This document shows positions 7,234 to 15,339 of a stretch of DNA of 54,509 nt, piece after piece. A model generated the notes under the pieces. It was given only the letters and a program-made list of their open reading frames with translations, had not been told where the DNA came from and ran no database searches. Position 1 is the first letter of the stretch. Every line of letters begins with the position of its first letter. Source of the DNA: Candidatus Gastranaerophilales bacterium (GTDB taxonomy: Bacteria; Cyanobacteriota; Vampirovibrionia; Gastranaerophilales; Gastranaerophilaceae); NCBI GenBank assembly GCA_944326015.1, contig CALVCJ010000003.1, positions 1-54,509 of the forward strand. The letters run 5' to 3'. The position numbers and the translations under genes were made by a program.

Positions 7234-7958
7234 TGGGTGAGACTAATTTAAAAAGAGTTTTAGTTACAGGTTCAAGCAGAGGTATAGGCAAAGAAACTGC
7301 ACTTTATCTTGCAAAAAACGGGTTTGATATTGATGTCCATTACGCAGGCAACGAAGCAAAAGCAAAAGAAACCGCCGATGAAATAAAAGCTCTGGGGCGG
7401 AATGCGGAAATTTTAAAATTCGATATTAAAAACAGGGAAGAATGCGCATCTGCCCTTGAAGGCAGACTTTATTACGGAATTGTTTTGAATGCCGGAATTG
7501 CAAGAGATAATGTTTTCCCGGTTCTGGAAGGTGATGAGTGGGATGAAGTTATTTCAACAAACCTGACAGGATTTTATAATGTCCTAAAACCTCTTGTAAT
7601 GCCGATGATTTCAAACAGAATTAAGGGAAGAATTATTGCTATGTCTTCTGTTGCCGCGCTCTCAGGCAACCGCGGGCAGGTAAATTATTCCGCATCAAAA
7701 GCGGGAATTATAGGTGCCGTAAAATCTCTTGCGCTTGAGCTTGCAAAGCGGGGGATTACAGTAAACTGTATTGCTCCGGGGGTAATTAATACCGATATGA
7801 TAAAAGATGTTCCGCTGGATGAGGTCAAAAAATTAATCCCGATGAAAAGATTAGGTGAGGCTAAAGAGGTTGCAAGCCTTGTAAATTATCTTATGAGCGA
7901 AGACGCATCATACATTACAGGGCAGGTAATTTCCGTAAACGGAGGGCTTTACTTATGA
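7230..7958 (+). CDS. fabG: 3-oxoacyl-ACP reductase (FabG/ApeQ-like)
   Basis: 242 residues; a complete classical short-chain dehydrogenase. The NAD(P)-binding motif TGSSRGIG is at 13-20, NAG at about 88, catalytic Ser near 139-145, and Tyr153-x3-Lys157 in YSASK. The C-terminal PGVINTDM and GGLYL endings are typical of FabG. It reduces the 3-ketoacyl-ACP made by the flanking ketosynthases. The ATG overlaps the upstream stop (ATGATGG), and its own TGA overlaps the next ATG, so the three genes 5569-9181 are translationally coupled. Given this context it more likely serves the local pathway than bulk fatty-acid synthesis. Confidence 0.9.
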   Translation: MMGETNLKRVLVTGSSRGIGKETALYLAKNGFDIDVHYAGNEAKAKETADEIKALGRNAEILKFDIKNREECASALEGRLYYGIVLNAGIARDNVFPVLEGDEWDEVISTNLTGFYNVLKPLVMPMISNRIKGRIIAMSSVAALSGNRGQVNYSASKAGIIGAVKSLALELAKRGITVNCIAPGVINTDMIKDVPLDEVKKLIPMKRLGEAKEVASLVNYLMSEDASYITGQVISVNGGLYL

Positions 7959-9181
7959 CAAAACGTGTAGTTGTTACGGGAATGGCGCTCACAAGCCCGT
8001 TAGGAAGCAATATTGATGCTTGTTTCGAAAGTTTATTAAAACTTGAAAATTGTGTTGAATATAATAAAGACCTTGACCAGTATCAAAGACTGAATACACG
8101 ACTATCAGCACATGTCAAAGATTTTGAAATTCCGCCGACTTATAACAGAAAAGTTACCCGTACAATGGGGCCTTTATCAATTATGGCTGTCAGAACATCG
8201 GAACAGGCTCTTGAAGATGCGGGGCTTCTCGGTGATGAAATTATTACAAACGGGCAGACAGGTGTAAGCTATGGTTCTTCATCAGGCTCACTTGATGCAA
8301 TAATAGATTTTTACGGAATGCAGGTTGATAAAGTGGTAAGGGGTCTGAATTCAGGTTCATATGTAAAAATGATGCCCCAGACTGCTCCTGTAAATATTTC
8401 GCTTTACTTAAAAACCACAGGCCGCCTTGTTCCCTGTTCAACTGCCTGTACATCAGGCTCAATGGGCATCGGATATGCCTATGAAACAATCAAAAACGGT
8501 TATGAAACAGTAATGATTGCAGGCGGCGGCGAAGAACTTCATGCAACGGAAATTGCAATTTTTGACACATTGTATGCAACAAGTTTGAAAAACGATACTC
8601 CGAAATTAACCCCCTCGCCTTTTGATAAAAACCGCGACGGGCTTGTGCTCGGCGAAGGCGCAGGAACAGTAATTCTTGAAGAATATGAACACGCAAAAAA
8701 ACGCGGGGCAAAAATTTATGCAGAAATCACAGGTTTCGGCACAAACACTGACGGAACACATATTACAAATCCCAATAGAGAAACCATGAAAACCGCGCTT
8801 GAACTTGCGCTTAAAGATGCAAATTTGACACCTGACAAAATAGGTTATGTAAATGCACACGGTACAGCAACCGTTCAGGGAGATTTAGCAGAAACATGGG
8901 CGACAGAACAGGTATTTAAAAGAGAAGTTCCCGTCAGTTCCACAAAAAGCTACACAGGCCACACGCTTGGTGCCTGCGGTGCAATTGAAGCGATTTTAAG
9001 TATAGAAATGATGAACAGAGGCTGGTTCCATCCAACCCTGAATTTAACGGAAATTGACCCCGAATGCGGGAAACTGGATTATATTCAAGGGCAGGGCAGA
9101 GAAATAAAAACGGATTATGTAATGTCAAACAACTTTGCCTTCGGCGGGATTAATACGTCATTGATATTTAAAAGAATATAA
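7955..9181 (+). CDS. Beta-ketoacyl-ACP synthase (FabF/ApeR-like)
   Basis: 408 residues, normal length for a KAS II-type enzyme. The catalytic residues are intact: Cys165 in STACTSGS, His302 in NAHGTATVQGD and His336 in YTGHTLGACG; LGEGAG and NFAFGGIN are also present. It condenses malonyl-ACP with a growing acyl-ACP. This is the second full ketosynthase of the locus, coupled by ATGA to the reductase. A KS, DH, KR, KS order plus a divergent chain-length-factor-like gene is the core of aryl polyene loci. There is no acyl carrier protein, aromatic ammonia lyase, ligase or exporter in the window, so the product is open. A repeat copy follows the stop. Confidence 0.88.
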   Translation: MTKRVVVTGMALTSPLGSNIDACFESLLKLENCVEYNKDLDQYQRLNTRLSAHVKDFEIPPTYNRKVTRTMGPLSIMAVRTSEQALEDAGLLGDEIITNGQTGVSYGSSSGSLDAIIDFYGMQVDKVVRGLNSGSYVKMMPQTAPVNISLYLKTTGRLVPCSTACTSGSMGIGYAYETIKNGYETVMIAGGGEELHATEIAIFDTLYATSLKNDTPKLTPSPFDKNRDGLVLGEGAGTVILEEYEHAKKRGAKIYAEITGFGTNTDGTHITNPNRETMKTALELALKDANLTPDKIGYVNAHGTATVQGDLAETWATEQVFKREVPVSSTKSYTGHTLGACGAIEAILSIEMMNRGWFHPTLNLTEIDPECGKLDYIQGQGREIKTDYVMSNNFAFGGINTSLIFKRI

Positions 9182-9212
9182 GTGTTATATTTTTAGAAGA
9201 AGAAAAATTTAA

Positions 9213-9271
9213 AGGGTAAGAAGATAGGAAGATAGGCTGGTTAACGTAAATTGTCTACCCTCCTATCTTCT
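9213..9271. repeat. Dispersed purine-rich hairpin repeat, copy 2
   Basis: GGGTAAGAAGATAGGAAGATAGGC, a short centre, then TACCCTCCTATCTTCT. The arms pair (AGAAGATAGGA with TCCTATCTTCT). It is related to the copies at 3986 and 15139. It lies between the convergent ends of the ketosynthase gene and the next gene, where it may act as a transcript end. Confidence 0.65.
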
Positions 9272-9303
9272 AATAATCATTCTGGCGGGAATACTTCGCT
9301 TTA

Positions 9304-9774
9304 TTAAATAGCTATTGCCATCATCTCCAAATTATTATCATATGTGCGTTTGTCAGACATAAACATTTTTAGATATGGTATCAAATCTCGGTCTTCATCT
9401 GCCAAAGTGCCTGTTAATTTGTAATCTTTTAATTTTAATTTAACAGGTTTACCATTAATTGTTCCTATAAGTTTTACATCATCAGTAAAAGTACCGGTAT
9501 CCAATTTTAAATCAATTTGTTTGTTTAGAATTTTACCTTTTATGGTTCGTTTACCCATACCTAAAAAACCGTTTCTTACATCAATATCCAGTTCATCAAG
9601 AACTTTTTCGGAATTATTATTTGAACCGGAAAATGAAATTGTATCTTTCTCAGGGGTTCTTTCAAATTTATTTGTAGAATTTATATTGCTGGCTGTTTTG
9701 ACTGGTTGATTATTAAGAGTATTCAACGTATATAGATTAGACATTACTGAAGAATATTCATTTATACTATCCAT
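9304..9774 (-). CDS. Hypothetical protein with early ISFSG motif
   Basis: 156 residues from ATG 9774 (MDSINEYSSVMSNLYTL), chosen because AAAGG lies about 9 nt upstream; a further upstream in-frame start lacks one. The first 60 residues are polar and probably disordered, including KDTISFSGSNNN. The C-terminal part alternates Ile/Leu/Lys in a beta-rich pattern (RTIKGKILNKQIDLKLDTGTF). No signal peptide and no recognised family. The short F-x-G motif in the N-terminal tail recurs in other small proteins of this window (27395, 21249, 39996). Confidence 0.6.
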   Translation of the reverse strand: MDSINEYSSVMSNLYTLNTLNNQPVKTASNINSTNKFERTPEKDTISFSGSNNNSEKVLDELDIDVRNGFLGMGKRTIKGKILNKQIDLKLDTGTFTDDVKLIGTINGKPVKLKLKDYKLTGTLADEDRDLIPYLKMFMSDKRTYDNNLEMMAIAI

Positions 9775-9863
9775 AAAAATAACCTTTCCTGCTTTACCAC
9801 ACATTTTAATTAAAAATAATATAAAAAACTAATTGCTAAAATTTCAGTTTATTATTACAATTT

Positions 9864-10058
9864 TTAACAATTATTTTCATAATTTTTATCATTATACTTT
9901 TTATTTATAAATTTTACCAACAAATTTGCACCCTCGTAAAAGGCTATAGGCAGACTGCAGTAACCCGATACAACAAGCGCATCTTTAACAGGTGTCGGCT
10001 TTTTAGGCTTCATAACTTTCGGGGCTGCGGTGTGAATTTTTACAGGCGGTACTTTCAT
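9864..10058 (-). CDS. Small hypothetical protein
   Basis: 64 residues from ATG 10058 (MKVPPVKIHTAAPKVMKPKK); a TTG start at 10100 would add 14 residues. The N-terminal half is Pro/Lys-rich, then comes a mildly hydrophobic segment (ALVVSGYCSLPIAFYEGANLLVKF) and a charged Asn/Lys-rich end. GGAAGG lies upstream but at a long spacing. It could be a membrane-associated micro-protein. No family recognised; the reality of the gene rests on its composition and lack of overlap with any better frame. Confidence 0.45.
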   Translation of the reverse strand: MKVPPVKIHTAAPKVMKPKKPTPVKDALVVSGYCSLPIAFYEGANLLVKFINKKYNDKNYENNC

Positions 10059-10169
10059 AAAAGTATTTTCTAACCTTCCATGTATAAAAACATTAGACAA
10101 AAGAGCAGAAATTTTTGTATTTTTGTACTATAATAAAAATCAAGCTGATTAATATAAATAGGGAAAAGT

Positions 10170-11786
10170 ATGATAACAACAGATAAATTGACCGTAAGAT
10201 TCGGTTCACAGACATTATTCGAAAATGTAAGCATTAAATTTACCCCCGGTAACTGTTACGGAGTCATAGGCGCAAACGGTGCCGGAAAAAGTACACTTTT
10301 GAAAGTTATTGCAGGAGATATTGAACCGACATCCGGTGAAGTGCATATTTCAAAAGGACAGAGAGTTGCGGTTTTGCGTCAGGATCATTTTGCTTTTGAT
10401 AATTACAAAGTTATTGATACCGTAATTATGGGGCATAAAAAACTCTACGACATTATGCAGGAACGTGATGCATTATATTCAAAACCAGATTTTTCGGATG
10501 AAGACGGGATTAAAGTTGCGCATCTCGAGGAAGAATTTGCTGCTCTTGACGGCTGGCAGGCAGAAGCTATGGCTGCGTCTTTATTATCTGATTTAGGAAT
10601 TCCCGATGAACTTCATTATGAACAGATGTCGGAGCTTGCAGGAAGCGAAAAAGTCCGTGTATTATTAGCGCAGGCATTATTTGGAAACCCGGATATCCTT
10701 CTGCTTGACGAACCTACAAACCACCTTGACTTAAACACAATTTCGTGGCTTGAAGAATTTTTAATAAATTTTCAGAACCTTGTTATTGTAGTTTCACACG
10801 ACAGAAAATTTCTTGACAATGTCTGCACGCACATGGCAGATATTGATTACAAAAATATTCAGCTCTACACAGGCAACTACTCTTTCTGGTCTGAAGCAAG
10901 CCAGCTAATCAAGAAACAGAAAGAAGAACAAAATAAGAAAACCGAAGAAAAAATGGAAGAACTAAAAGCCTTTATTGCACGATTCAGCGCAAATGCCTCA
11001 AAAGCAAAACAGGCTACTTCCAGAAAAAATATGCTCGATAAGTTGTCCCTTGAAGAAATTAAACCATCCTCAAGACAATACCCGAGAATCAGATTTACTT
11101 ACAATAAAATCCCCGGCAAAGACGTTCTTCAGGTTAAAAACCTCAACAAAACCGTTGACGGCGGGCTTTTAATCAAAAATTTGAGCTTTGAAATCAATCA
11201 GGGAGAAAAAGTTGCATTCATAGCCCGAGACCCGTTTATAATCTCAAATCTTTTTGATATTTTAGAGGATCGAGTAAAACCTGACAGCGGAGAAGTTATC
11301 TGGGGGGTAACGGCAACACATTCGTATTTCCCGAAAGATAACAACTTCTATTTTGAAAATAATCTGACAATAATGCAGTGGCTTGCACAGTATTCGCCTG
11401 ATCAGCACGTGAACTTTTTACGCGGATATTTGGGCAGAATGCTGTTTTCGGGCGATGATGCAGATAAGAAGGTTAATGTTCTGTCAGGCGGCGAAAAAGT
11501 CCGCTGCCTGTTTGCTAAAATGATGATAGCTGAAGCTAATGTTATGATATTTGATGAACCTACAAACCACCTCGATTTAGAAGCAATTACCGCTTTGAAC
11601 AATGCAATGATTGATTTCCCGGGGACAATTCTTTTTACATCGCAGGATTATCAGCTAATTCAAACCGTGGCAGACAGAATAATCGAAATTTCACCTAAAG
11701 GCTACATCAATATGCGCAACAAATACGACGAATACCTGAAAAATCCTGTTGTACTCAAAAAACGTCAGGAATTATACGGTGCATAG
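10170..11786 (+). CDS. ABC-F family ATPase (YbiT/YkpA-like) with degenerate second ATP site
   Basis: 538 residues. Two ABC domains are joined by a charged linker (FIARFSANASKAKQATSRK) typical of the YbiT/YkpA branch of ABC-F proteins, which act on the ribosome rather than in transport. Domain 1 has Walker A GANGAGKST, a weak signature (ELAGSEK) and LLLDEPTNHLD. Domain 2 has a good signature (LSGGEKVRC) and IFDEPTNHLD, but its Walker A is replaced by IARDPFIISN, with no P-loop lysine, and its switch reads TSQD instead of SHD. GGGAAAAG precedes ATG 10170. The gene stands alone between a small minus-strand gene and the tolC-like terminator. Ribosome protection or assembly is possible; the target is unknown. 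Confidence 0.88.
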   Translation: MITTDKLTVRFGSQTLFENVSIKFTPGNCYGVIGANGAGKSTLLKVIAGDIEPTSGEVHISKGQRVAVLRQDHFAFDNYKVIDTVIMGHKKLYDIMQERDALYSKPDFSDEDGIKVAHLEEEFAALDGWQAEAMAASLLSDLGIPDELHYEQMSELAGSEKVRVLLAQALFGNPDILLLDEPTNHLDLNTISWLEEFLINFQNLVIVVSHDRKFLDNVCTHMADIDYKNIQLYTGNYSFWSEASQLIKKQKEEQNKKTEEKMEELKAFIARFSANASKAKQATSRKNMLDKLSLEEIKPSSRQYPRIRFTYNKIPGKDVLQVKNLNKTVDGGLLIKNLSFEINQGEKVAFIARDPFIISNLFDILEDRVKPDSGEVIWGVTATHSYFPKDNNFYFENNLTIMQWLAQYSPDQHVNFLRGYLGRMLFSGDDADKKVNVLSGGEKVRCLFAKMMIAEANVMIFDEPTNHLDLEAITALNNAMIDFPGTILFTSQDYQLIQTVADRIIEISPKGYINMRNKYDEYLKNPVVLKKRQELYGA

Positions 11787-11842
11787 CCACTAACTTAATA
11801 GGAAATTTAATGAAACATTTAATGTATCTACGTACGTAGTGT

Positions 11843-11876
11843 AAAAAAATGCCGGAAACAGTGAGGATTTCCGGCA
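11843..11876 (-). terminator. Terminator of the tolC-like gene
   Basis: On the minus strand TGCCGGAAA, 9-nt loop, TTTCCGGCA, then seven Ts. It lies about 50 bp after the stop of the outer-membrane efflux gene. A perfect 12-bp palindrome CTACGTACGTAG at 11828-11839 sits just beyond it with no evident role. Confidence 0.8.
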
Positions 11877-11924
11877 CATTACTTTAAATTTCTTAAAGTA
11901 AAGAGGTGATGATTATATGTGAAT

Positions 11925-13358
11925 TTAGTTTACATAGTCATACGGTTTGCTTCCCGTTGCTTTGTACAAGCTGATTGCATCTGTCATGCATTCTATCTTT
12001 TGCTGTGCAACGAGTTTTTCGATTGTCAGAAGGTTTTCCTGATACTGGATTAAATCAAGTTTGGAAATTGTGCCTTCATCAAATTTGTTTTCGCTGTATT
12101 TGTAATCTGCTTTTTCAAGATTGAATTGCTTTTCAGTTTGAAGCATCTTATCTTTATCGAGTTTTGCAGCAACAAGAGCGTCATTGACTTCCTGAATTGC
12201 TGTTAGATTTGTTTTGTAGTAATTTTGCAGAATTCTTTCATAAGCAGCTTTTTTCAATCTCAAATTTGCAATCAACGAACCGCCCTGAAATAACGGTGTC
12301 ATCAATCCGCCGGCAAGCCCTAAGAGCATGTTTTTTGTAGTAAACAGGCTGCCCAAATCACCTGCATTAAATACTGCACCGCCTAAAATATTAATTGAAG
12401 GCAGAAATTCTTTTTTAGCGACTTTAACATCAATTCCTGCTTTTTCAACCATTAATTCCGCTTTCAGATAATCAGGCCTGTTTGTAATGATTTCCGAGGG
12501 AATTTGTGAGGGTACGGCGAGTTTGTAATTGATATCATCAAGCGATTTTCTTTCAAGTGAATTTGCATTCTCGGGGCTTTCGCCGATAAGTACGCTTAAC
12601 TGATGTAACATTTGCTCTCTGTGTTTCTTCAATTCTATTAAATCGGTCTGGCCTTGAACAAGTGATTTGTTTGCTCTGACGGTGTCAGCAGTTGAAGTAA
12701 GTCCTTCTTTATTGCTTGCGAGCATCAAATCATATATTTCCTGTCTTATTTTTACAATTTGCTCCTGTAAATCAATCATTTTATCAAGATTAATTATATT
12801 GAAATAAGTTGAACCTACTGCTGATGCAACGGAAATATAGGCTGCACGTTCATCCTGTTTTGAACCTTCGTAAAGTTTTTTTACGGCTTTAGTTTTATTG
12901 TGGTTTTTCAGGAAAATATCGGCTTCATATTGAACGATAATTGGTAACCCGAAATTGATGTCAGTGCTTGTGCTTCCTGGCATTTTGAACCACCCGGGGC
13001 CAAATCCTGCCGTAGCAGAGGGAAGCTCATTTGCAAACTGTGCTTTAACATTCTGGTAATATTCTTCTACATTCAAAGTTGCCATTTTCAAATCGTAGTT
13101 ATTTATAATAGCTTTTTGAATATATGATGTTAAAATTTCATCATCAAAATTATCCCACCAGTTCATGTTAATATAAGCGAATTTATAATCATCAGAAGTT
13201 TTTTTGTTTTTGGAAACCATGCTTTTGAATTGTTTCGGGGTAGCGGTAGAAGCTTTCGCATTTTCTTCAACTGCAAACACAGGCAAGGTATTCATACTTA
13301 TAATACTAGCTAATAATGCTATTGATATAACCTTTTTCACTTTTTTTATCCTCTTCAT
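11925..13358 (-). CDS. TolC/OprM-like outer membrane efflux protein
   Basis: 477 residues. A signal peptide (ISIALLASIISMNTLPVFA) ends near residue 30. Two long coiled-coil repeats follow (about 60-270 and 280-470) with the family's glycine/proline turns, e.g. GGAVFNAGDLGSLF and GGLMTPLFQGGSL. The family forms trimeric channel-tunnels through the outer membrane and periplasm. It is divergent from marR-emrA-emrB at 13636 onward and should complete that tripartite pump. The gap between them contains an inverted-repeat operator at 13560-13575. The presence of a TolC-type channel shows that the cell has an outer membrane. Confidence 0.88.
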   Translation of the reverse strand: MKRIKKVKKVISIALLASIISMNTLPVFAVEENAKASTATPKQFKSMVSKNKKTSDDYKFAYINMNWWDNFDDEILTSYIQKAIINNYDLKMATLNVEEYYQNVKAQFANELPSATAGFGPGWFKMPGSTSTDINFGLPIIVQYEADIFLKNHNKTKAVKKLYEGSKQDERAAYISVASAVGSTYFNIINLDKMIDLQEQIVKIRQEIYDLMLASNKEGLTSTADTVRANKSLVQGQTDLIELKKHREQMLHQLSVLIGESPENANSLERKSLDDINYKLAVPSQIPSEIITNRPDYLKAELMVEKAGIDVKVAKKEFLPSINILGGAVFNAGDLGSLFTTKNMLLGLAGGLMTPLFQGGSLIANLRLKKAAYERILQNYYKTNLTAIQEVNDALVAAKLDKDKMLQTEKQFNLEKADYKYSENKFDEGTISKLDLIQYQENLLTIEKLVAQQKIECMTDAISLYKATGSKPYDYVN

Positions 13359-13559
13359 AGATTTTTGTGGTACTTATTTTCTTTATGTCAGAGGCTTTGC
13401 CTCCGTTTTTATCCTCTTTATTAATTTTTGTCTTGGATTTTTGGGTTTTCGCCGGAGTAACGTCCGGCTCAAACTCACGGGCTGGGCTCGTTTCACTCGC
13501 GCGGCGCCCTACCAAAAATCCGCTCTTGCATTTTTACAATTACTATGTTAGCATAATAT
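13359..13559. other. GC-rich debris upstream of the tolC-like gene
   Basis: This part of the intergenic region contains a GCCGGA-N6-TCCGGC hairpin at about 13451-13470 and GC-rich text quite unlike its AT-rich surroundings. An open frame of 69 codons on the minus strand (13306-13515) overlaps the tolC-like start and has no ribosome site or domain. It looks like a dispersed element rather than a gene. Confidence 0.4.
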
Positions 13560-13594
13560 TGTTGTAAATGCAACATATTTTTTTTACAACATAA
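13555..13594. promoter_or_regulatory. Probable MarR operator region
   Basis: TGTTG-TAAATG-CAACA (13560-13575) is a perfect inverted repeat of the size bound by MarR dimers, and a further half-site TTACAACATAA lies at 13585-13594. The region lies between the divergent tolC-like gene and marR, where one regulator could control both arms of the pump. Confidence 0.6.
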
Positions 13595-13635
13595 TATATA
13601 AATAATAAAATAAATTATAATTAAGAATATAAGAT

Positions 13636-14100
13636 ATGAAAGATTGTAAATTACATTATACAGACAGCATACATTACGAACTCGAACAGACTTCAAGGTT
13701 AATGAAAAAAGTAACAACCCAGTTGTTTGAAAAGTTGGAAATAGACTTATCTCTTGATGAATATGCTGCACTGGATACTGTTTCTGTTAATGCGGGGATT
13801 TGTCAGAGAGATCTTGCAAAGCTTATATTAAAAGACAGGGCAAATACCGGAAGAATTTTAGATTCGCTGGAACAAAAAGGATTTATTACACGATTTATTG
13901 ACACAAAAAACAACAGGTTAGTAAAAAAAATGGGTATAACCGAAAGGGGTTTGAGAGAACTTGACACAATTAATAAAAAAGTGAAACAATATCTTGAGAG
14001 TGTAACAAAAACGATTTCTGATGAAGATATTGAGAGGGTGCAGGAAACTTTGAAATCTTTCAGACTTGAATTGGAAAAAGTAGTACAGATAAATATATAA
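13636..14100 (+). CDS. MarR family transcriptional regulator
   Basis: 154 residues, normal for MarR. The winged-helix core (about 30-110) includes GICQRDLAKLILKDRANTGR for the recognition helices, LEQKGFI for the start of the wing, and RLVKKMGITERG; dimerisation helices lie at both ends. The first gene of the marR-emrA-emrB1-emrB2 run, 18 nt before emrA. MarR proteins at such loci usually repress the pump until a phenolic or hydrophobic ligand binds; the operator candidate just upstream supports autorepression. Confidence 0.9.
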   Translation: MKDCKLHYTDSIHYELEQTSRLMKKVTTQLFEKLEIDLSLDEYAALDTVSVNAGICQRDLAKLILKDRANTGRILDSLEQKGFITRFIDTKNNRLVKKMGITERGLRELDTINKKVKQYLESVTKTISDEDIERVQETLKSFRLELEKVVQINI

Positions 14101-14118
14101 TTTAATAAGAGGTAGAAA

Positions 14119-15132
14119 ATGGAAGAACAAAATACAAATATTGAAGAACAGGATGTTCAACAGGAAGAAGGTAAAAAAGAGCACAAACCGTTTAAAAGGT
14201 ATATTGCAGGAGCTGCAATAGTGCTGCTGCTTGTGGGCGGTGCATATTTTATACATGATCTGTTGATGTATCAATCAACAGACGATGCTTATGTGGAAAC
14301 TACAACCGTTCAGGTTGCGCCGAGGGTAAGCGGCCAGATTATTGAATCTTATGTAACTGATAACCAGAAGGTAAAAGAAGGCGATCTGGTTGCAAAAATA
14401 GATCCTGCAGATTACGAAATTGCTCTGGCTCAGGCTGAGGCCAGATATGAAAGAATTTTGCTTGATCAGAAAAATGCTCAGGCTAATTTTAAGGCAATGC
14501 AGACAAATATTGATGTGGCAAAAAAAGATTTAGACAGATATACAAACCTTTATGAAAAAGGTGCTGTATCAAAACAGACTCTTGACGCTGCTCAAGCAAA
14601 ATATGATTCTGCTCAGGCAAACTTAACAAAGGCAGAAGAGTCATTATTATCTCAGGGAGGCAATAAAGTTGCCGATGCGGATTTGAAAGAAGCAAAAGCT
14701 TTGAGAGATAAGGCTAAACTTAATTTGAGCTATACAAACATTTATGCGCCTCAAAACGGAACGGTTGCGTCAAGACGTGTTGAAAAAGGAATGTACGTTA
14801 ATGTCGGCGCTCCTTTGTTTGTAATTGTTCCTGAAGATGTCTGGGTTGTTGCTAACTTTAAAGAAAACCAGCTCCGTCACATGAAACCGGGTCAGCCTGT
14901 TGATATTAAAATCGACACCTATCCTGATCATGTTTTTAAGGGAAAAATTGACAGTATCCAGCGTGCATCAGGCGCAAAATCAAGTTTGTTCCCGCCTGAA
15001 AATGCAGTTGGTTCTTTCGTAAAAATCGTACAGAGAATTCCGGTAAAAATCGTGTTTACGGAAAAGTATGACACAGAAAAATATAACGTAGTTCCGGGCA
15101 TGTCAGTTATTCCGAAAGTAAGAGTAAAATAG
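14119..15132 (+). CDS. emrA: EmrA/HlyD-type periplasmic adaptor of a drug efflux pump
   Basis: 337 residues. A cytoplasmic acidic tail, one transmembrane helix (about 26-48), a first half lipoyl-like domain (VAPRVSGQIIESYVTDNQKVKEGDLVAKID), an alpha-hairpin coiled coil (about 100-180), then the second lipoyl half (NIYAPQNGTVASRRVEKGMYVNVG) and a beta-barrel. It bridges the inner-membrane EmrB transporter to the TolC channel. GAGGT lies just before ATG 14119. It follows marR by 18 nt. The intergenic gap to emrB1 is filled by a large copy of the dispersed hairpin repeat. Confidence 0.92.
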   Translation: MEEQNTNIEEQDVQQEEGKKEHKPFKRYIAGAAIVLLLVGGAYFIHDLLMYQSTDDAYVETTTVQVAPRVSGQIIESYVTDNQKVKEGDLVAKIDPADYEIALAQAEARYERILLDQKNAQANFKAMQTNIDVAKKDLDRYTNLYEKGAVSKQTLDAAQAKYDSAQANLTKAEESLLSQGGNKVADADLKEAKALRDKAKLNLSYTNIYAPQNGTVASRRVEKGMYVNVGAPLFVIVPEDVWVVANFKENQLRHMKPGQPVDIKIDTYPDHVFKGKIDSIQRASGAKSSLFPPENAVGSFVKIVQRIPVKIVFTEKYDTEKYNVVPGMSVIPKVRVK

Positions 15133-15138
15133 TAATTA

Positions 15139-15320
15139 GATGGTAAGAAGGTAGGAAGATATGAGGATAGGCATTAAAGCAAACGGAGGGCAAGAGGGCA
15201 GGATGTCAAGCTGGTATCAGTAATAGGTTTTTGAATAATTTTACCAACCCATCTTTAAATGAAAATAGCCTGCCTTCCGGGCTTCCTGACCTCTGTCAGC
15301 TTTAATGGTTTCCTATCTTC
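15139..15320. repeat. Dispersed purine-rich hairpin repeat, copy 3 (large, nested)
   Basis: The outer arms GGAAGATATGAGGATAGG/CATTAAAGC and GCTTTAATG/GTTTCCTATCTTCC pair across about 115 bp. An inner pair (GGAGGGCAAGAGGGCAGG against CCTGCCTTCCGGGCTTCC) is nested inside. It lies between emrA and emrB1 and may affect relative expression in the operon. 18 bp of the inner arm occur in the ketosynthase gene at 6162-6179. Confidence 0.65.
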
Positions 15321-15339
15321 CATAAAAAAAGGATTTACA

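Noticed and set aside
11881..11930. A small open frame behind GAGGTGATG near 11907
   Set aside because: It would run opposite to and into the end of the tolC-like gene, with no coding character.
13306..13515. A 69-codon open frame on the minus strand overlapping the tolC-like start
   Set aside because: No ribosome site, overlap with a real signal peptide region, and GC-rich repeat-like DNA; better explained as dispersed element text.
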